This document shows, one piece after another, positions 31,467 to 34,607 of a DNA stretch of 34,607 nt; within the stretch, counting starts at the first letter, position 1; each line of letters starts with the position of its first letter. This DNA comes from Phycisphaerales bacterium (GTDB lineage: Bacteria; Planctomycetota; Phycisphaerae; Phycisphaerales; SM1A02). The stretch is from NCBI GenBank assembly GCA_009691725.1, contig SIAP01000023.1, positions 1 to 34,607 of the forward strand, given 5' to 3'. A model generated the notes under the pieces. It saw only the letters and a list, made by a program, of their open reading frames with translations. It was not told where the DNA came from and searched no databases. Both the position numbers and the translations under genes were made by a program.

Positions 31467-32302
31467 GTGTGATTCCTCTCGTGGGCGCGTGGCCCGGGTA
31501 AGACTGTGCTTGAGCAGCATGATCCAGAGTGGATCAGGCCGATCGTGCGTTGCAACATTGAGGCCTCGCCCTCGAGAGGTTGCGCATGGAGTGAGTCGAG
31601 GTCCGGACGGCGTTCGCGCGTCCGTTTGATGCTCTCTTCGAGACGCCACCTTGCGATTGCTTGATGGTCGCCAGAAAGTAGAACATCGGGAACGGTGAGT
31701 CCTCGCCACTCGCGAGGACGGGTGTAATGGGGACAGTCAAGAAGGGGCGTGCCCGCCTCGCTGGTCTTTGAAAACGAATCCTCTGCGGCTGAATCCTCGT
31801 GACCGAGTGCGCCGGGGATGAGTCGCGCAATGGCGTCAACCATCACGAGTGCTGGGAGTTCTCCTCCAGAAAGCACGAAGTCTCCGATGGACATTTCTTC
31901 CAGTTGCAGTGCGTCGATGGCGCGTTGGTCGACGCCTTCATAGTGCCCGCAGATCAGCATGATCCGCTCGCTCGATGCGATGTTCGCGGCTTCGTGCTGC
32001 GAAAACTTCTTGCCTGCGGGCGAGAGCAAGATTCGACGGGCAGCACGGGGATCTTGCGCATCGACCGATTCCACTGCCCCGCTGAGTGGTTCGCACATAA
32101 AGAGCATCCCAGGACCGCCGCCGAATGGTCGGTCGTCAACGCGGTTGTGACCACCTGCGTCTCGACCGATGGACCACGCGCGAATGTCATGCACGCGCAC
32201 ATCGAGTAATCCCTGTGCAATCGCTCGTCCAACGATGCTCGTGCCAAGAACCGGCGCAAACATGTCGGGGAACAATGTGAGGATGTCAACTCGAAGTGTC
32301 AT
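31463..32302 (-). CDS. trmD: tRNA (guanine37-N1)-methyltransferase
   Basis: TrmD methylates G37 next to the anticodon and prevents frameshifting. The 279-residue product has VDDRPFGGGPGM (55-66), CGHYEGVDQR (118-127), IGDFVLSGGELPALVMVDAIARLIPG (139-164), forming the S-adenosylmethionine knot, and the linker block LDCPHYTRPREWRG (188-201) with VPDVLLSGDH. About 35 C-terminal residues (240-279) extend past the usual end and look unconserved. It follows rpsP by 45 bases, without the rimM gene that often sits between, and it overlaps rplS by 4 bases. No SD is seen at its ATG. Confidence 0.97.
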   Translation of the reverse strand: MTLRVDILTLFPDMFAPVLGTSIVGRAIAQGLLDVRVHDIRAWSIGRDAGGHNRVDDRPFGGGPGMLFMCEPLSGAVESVDAQDPRAARRILLSPAGKKFSQHEAANIASSERIMLICGHYEGVDQRAIDALQLEEMSIGDFVLSGGELPALVMVDAIARLIPGALGHEDSAAEDSFSKTSEAGTPLLDCPHYTRPREWRGLTVPDVLLSGDHQAIARWRLEESIKRTRERRPDLDSLHAQPLEGEASMLQRTIGLIHSGSCCSSTVLPGPRAHERNHT

Positions 32303-32318
32303 GAATGGCTGTCGAAAT

Positions 32319-32338
32319 CGACTGTGCGAATGCAGTCG
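32319..32338 (-). promoter_or_regulatory. Hairpin in the rpsP-trmD gap
   Basis: CGACTG (32319-32324) and CAGTCG (32333-32338) pair around an 8-base loop in the 45-base gap, ending 16 bases before the trmD start. trmD has no SD, so the hairpin may help keep its translation below that of the ribosomal proteins. Confidence 0.3.
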
Positions 32339-32347
32339 TGCGGTTGA

Positions 32348-32692
32348 TTACTTCTTTTCAGCGACGACTGGAGCGACCTTCTTCGGTGCATTGCGTCGTG
32401 CTTTCTGACGGGTGATCGCGATTGATGCCTTGCCCTTGGTTCCAACGGTGTTGGCGATCCCTGCGCGGCGCAGCAACGAGGTCACAGTTTCAGATGGTTG
32501 CGCGCCGACGGAGAGCCAGTACAGAGCGCGTTCACTCTTGAGTTTCCATTGCTGACCTTCGGGAGCGGTGGGGCTGAACCAACCAAGTTCCTCGATGACA
32601 CGACCGTCGTTTGGTGAGCGCTTGTCGGCGGCGGCGAGGCGATAGAAAGGCGAGTGGGTTCGACCGTAGCGTTTGAGGCGAAGAACGACCAT
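32348..32692 (-). CDS. rpsP: Small ribosomal subunit protein bS16
   Basis: bS16 helps fold the 5' domain of 16S rRNA. The 114-residue product starts MVVLRLKRYGRTHSPFYR and has DKRSPNDGRVIEELGWFSP and ALYWLSVGAQPSETVTSLLRRAG, all typical. The tail is basic and Ala-rich (KARRNAPKKVAPVVAEKK). Start ATG at 32692 with AGGGAG 6 bases upstream. It is the first gene of the rpsP-trmD-rplS operon and is divergent from the M50 protease. Confidence 0.97.
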   Translation of the reverse strand: MVVLRLKRYGRTHSPFYRLAAADKRSPNDGRVIEELGWFSPTAPEGQQWKLKSERALYWLSVGAQPSETVTSLLRRAGIANTVGTKGKASIAITRQKARRNAPKKVAPVVAEKK

Positions 32693-32830
32693 GGGGGACT
32701 CCCTTGAGAACATGCCTCCTGCGGTGAGTCGTTCGTCCAACGGACGGGACCTCGCCGGATTCGCCGTTGAGTTCCCAGTCGTAGTGGGAGCCGTGCGACG
32801 AACCTTGGGGGGGCTGATTGCGAGTCGAGA

Positions 32831-32859
32831 AGCATAGCAAAGTTGCCGCTACCCTCCAA
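32831..32859 (-). promoter_or_regulatory. Candidate promoter of rpsP-trmD-rplS
   Basis: On the minus strand TTGGAG (32859-32854), 17 bases, then TATGCT (32836-32831). Spacing is ideal and the -10 matches at four positions. The leader to rpsP would be about 130 bases, with no further structure that I could support. Confidence 0.4.
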
Positions 32860-32865
32860 CACCTT

Positions 32866-33537
32866 ATGAGTGGATGGTGGATTGCAGATCATTGGCAGCA
32901 GGGCGAGCGAGTTGTGCTCATGAGTTGGCTCGTGTGGGTGATCGCATCGATCGTTTTGCACGAACTGGGTCACGGATTCGCTGCGATCTGGGAGGGCGAC
33001 GACACTCCGCGCGAGATGGGTCATATCACCCTCAATCCTGTGGTGCACATGGGATGGTTCAGTCTGATTGCGCTTGCCATCATGGGAATCGCGTGGGGAC
33101 TGATGCCCGTGAATCCATCGCGATTTCGAAATGGACGCAGGGGGTGGGCTTTCGTGGCGGCTGCGGGGCCTGCGGTGAACCTGCTGTTGAGTGCGCTGTG
33201 CATCGTGGGATGCGCACTGGCGATTCGATATGGACCGCAAAGCGAACCGATCGCGACAAATCTGCGGATGTTTCTGGTGACCGGCGCATGGCTCAATCTG
33301 TACTTGATGGCCTTCAACTTGATGCCCGTCCCTCCACTGGATGGTGCAGTGATCCTGTCTGGCTTCTCGGAGAGTGCCAGGCGCTTTTTCTCGAAGCCCG
33401 GCGTGCAGCAGTTTGGTTTGCTCGTGCTGGTGATTGCAGTGTTTTCGACGGACCTCGCAAGTCATCTGGTCAAAGAAATTCAGACTCTGACGATCTGGGC
33501 CGTTGGAGCGACCGTGGAACTGCTGCCTCCGTCGTAG
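32866..33537 (+). CDS. M50-family site-2-type membrane protease
   Basis: The 223-residue integral membrane protein has the zinc motif HELGH (32-36) in its first helix, NPVVHMG (57-63), AGPAVNLLLS (100-109) and the second active-site block NLMPVPPLDGAVIL (151-164) with Asp159. There are about five membrane helices and no PDZ domain. Relatives cut membrane-bound anti-sigma factors or pheromone precursors; the substrate is unknown. I chose the ATG at 32866 because it begins just before the first helix; it has no SD. The last 58 bases overlap the convergent amidohydrolase. Confidence 0.92.
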   Translation: MSGWWIADHWQQGERVVLMSWLVWVIASIVLHELGHGFAAIWEGDDTPREMGHITLNPVVHMGWFSLIALAIMGIAWGLMPVNPSRFRNGRRGWAFVAAAGPAVNLLLSALCIVGCALAIRYGPQSEPIATNLRMFLVTGAWLNLYLMAFNLMPVPPLDGAVILSGFSESARRFFSKPGVQQFGLLVLVIAVFSTDLASHLVKEIQTLTIWAVGATVELLPPS

Positions 33538-34607
33538 CGAATGATTCCGCCGACGGCGGTGAGAAGAACTCGCGGTATTTCATTCATCCAATTGCACTCG
33601 AGGGGATTTCGATCCAGCGCGATGAAGTCGGCGTGTGCGCCGGGAGTGAGTTGCCCAAGGCTGGGTGAGAGTCCCAGAGCATCCGCTGCACCCGATGTGT
33701 ATGCCGCGATGGCTTGGTGTGCAGTGAGGTTTTGGTTTTCGCCGTAGACCGTGCCATCGAGTGCTTGTCCTGTGATGGCGACGTGCATTCCTTCGAGTGG
33801 ATTGGCCGAGGCGATCGGCCAGTCAGAACCGAAGGCGAGGTGCGCGCCGCTGCGCAGGAATGAGCGGAATTGGAAGAGACGATTATCTCGGTGTGCGCCA
33901 AGACGCGTGCGCGCAAGCGTCGAATCGGTCGCCTTGTGAAAGGGTTGCATGCTGACGATTCGACCGCGAAAGTCATCGATGGAATTGGGATGCACGGTCT
34001 GTGCGTGTTCGAAGCGCGTGCGCTTCTGTGGATCGCACGACAGTGCAGCGCGCAGGACTTCGGCGAGTGCGCGATCCCCGATGGCGTGCACGCTTGGCGA
34101 GTATCCGGCGGCCAGCACTTCGCGCATCCAGTCTGCGAGCGTGCCATCGAGTGCGTGTTCCATGAGTGATCCGGCGCGGTCGGTCGCGCTCGTCGCATCG
34201 AGGTAATCCTCAAGCATGCTCGCGGTCGAGGATCCAAGTGTCCCATCTGCGAATGACTTGAATCCGATCACGCGAAGCATGTGGTCAGTGCGAATTGCGC
34301 GCGCGCGCGCGAAGGGCAGCGGTCGTTCGCGGTCGAGTGCAGTGAGGGCGAGACGCAGCGTCAGAGATTCGGTGTCACGCGCCGGTACGAGAACCTGTTC
34401 GATGTCATCGAGATACTCCATCGCGCCGACGGTCGTGACTCCCAGCGAGAGCAAGTGTGCGCACGCATCGGCGCAGGCTTGGCGGCGCATCGGCAGGCTT
34501 GGTGCGGGGATGCGAGGGACAAGGATTTTCCACGCGGATTGCTCGAGGAGGAGCCCGGTTGGTGCGCCATGAGCGTCGCGCACAATGGTGCCCCCAGCGA
34601 TGTCGTT
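33480..34607 (-). CDS. YtcJ-like metal-dependent amidohydrolase (5' part outside window)
   Basis: The frame is open to the right edge (it begins NDIAGGTIVRDAHG in the window), so only the C-terminal 375 residues of a protein of about 530 are seen. FADGTLGSSTASML, HAIGDRAL (metal His and Asp), RFEHAQTVHP and FGSDWPIASANPLEGM (catalytic-type Asp) match the amidohydrolase-3/YtcJ group. The end LGQLTPGAHADFIALDRNPLE is the usual beta-sandwich strand. Substrates in the group vary (N-acyl compounds, cyclic amides), so no reaction is assigned. The 3' end overlaps the M50 gene by 58 bases. Confidence 0.93.
   Translation of the reverse strand, partial: NDIAGGTIVRDAHGAPTGLLLEQSAWKILVPRIPAPSLPMRRQACADACAHLLSLGVTTVGAMEYLDDIEQVLVPARDTESLTLRLALTALDRERPLPFARARAIRTDHMLRVIGFKSFADGTLGSSTASMLEDYLDATSATDRAGSLMEHALDGTLADWMREVLAAGYSPSVHAIGDRALAEVLRAALSCDPQKRTRFEHAQTVHPNSIDDFRGRIVSMQPFHKATDSTLARTRLGAHRDNRLFQFRSFLRSGAHLAFGSDWPIASANPLEGMHVAITGQALDGTVYGENQNLTAHQAIAAYTSGAADALGLSPSLGQLTPGAHADFIALDRNPLECNWMNEIPRVLLTAVGGIIRYDGGSSSTVAPTAQIVRV

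Overview
The window looks like a stretch of core chromosome from a bacterium with an envelope that has lipoproteins, MCE lipid-transport proteins and a MurA peptidoglycan pathway. Base composition is moderately G+C-rich (near 60% by eye). The gene content and divergent protein sequences suggest Planctomycetota, most likely class Phycisphaerae. That is an inference from pattern memory, not a computed placement. The supporting points are a stand-alone, cysteine-free bS18, a Rho without its N-terminal helical domain, a long multi-helix-turn-helix protein next to alr, and ribosomal-protein clusters that lack usual members. No phage, insertion sequence, CRISPR array, tRNA or rRNA was seen.

Layout. 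Bases 1-2784 (minus strand) hold an S41-type peptidase lipoprotein, an exported LolA-like protein and the start of a NatA-like ABC ATPase. Bases 2890-8110 (plus) hold cobalamin-dependent methionine synthase metH, a fused double-domain CrcB/Fluc fluoride channel and a HEPN-like protein. At 8132-10627 an M42 aminopeptidase and ygfZ diverge from a 22-base gap; ygfZ is coupled to a 53-residue membrane protein and to HMG-CoA lyase (to 11493). A phosphoesterase, rpsR, a TPR protein and a plant-type ferredoxin-NADP reductase follow (11424-15195), then murA (15386-16747). A six-gene minus-strand group (DEAD-box helicase, psuG, rho, two MCE proteins, SpoU methylase) runs from 23839 down to 16688. alr and the multi-HTH protein follow (23867-26858). 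Then come rplM-rpsI, a CPBP membrane protease, an HNH nuclease, an unknown ORF, rpsP-trmD-rplS, an M50 site-2-type protease and a 5'-truncated amidohydrolase at the right edge.

Architecture. The genome is packed tightly. There are 4-base GTGA/ATGA overlaps within operons and long 3' overlaps between convergent genes (70, 20, 60 and 58 bases). Several genes have a -10-like hexamer only 6-9 bases before the start codon, which suggests leaderless transcripts. The two largest convergent gaps are filled by tandem repeats that contain no T on the plus strand.

Most interesting points: the CrcB fusion, whose halves show opposite charge bias and whose second half has lost the Phe box; the Rho with an altered RNA-binding domain; the multi-HTH protein after alr; the conflict between a terminator and an open frame after rplS; and the degenerate HEPN-like protein. 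Functions are assigned from motifs read by eye. Starts are chosen from Shine-Dalgarno (SD) sites and gene junctions, and uncertain ones are flagged.
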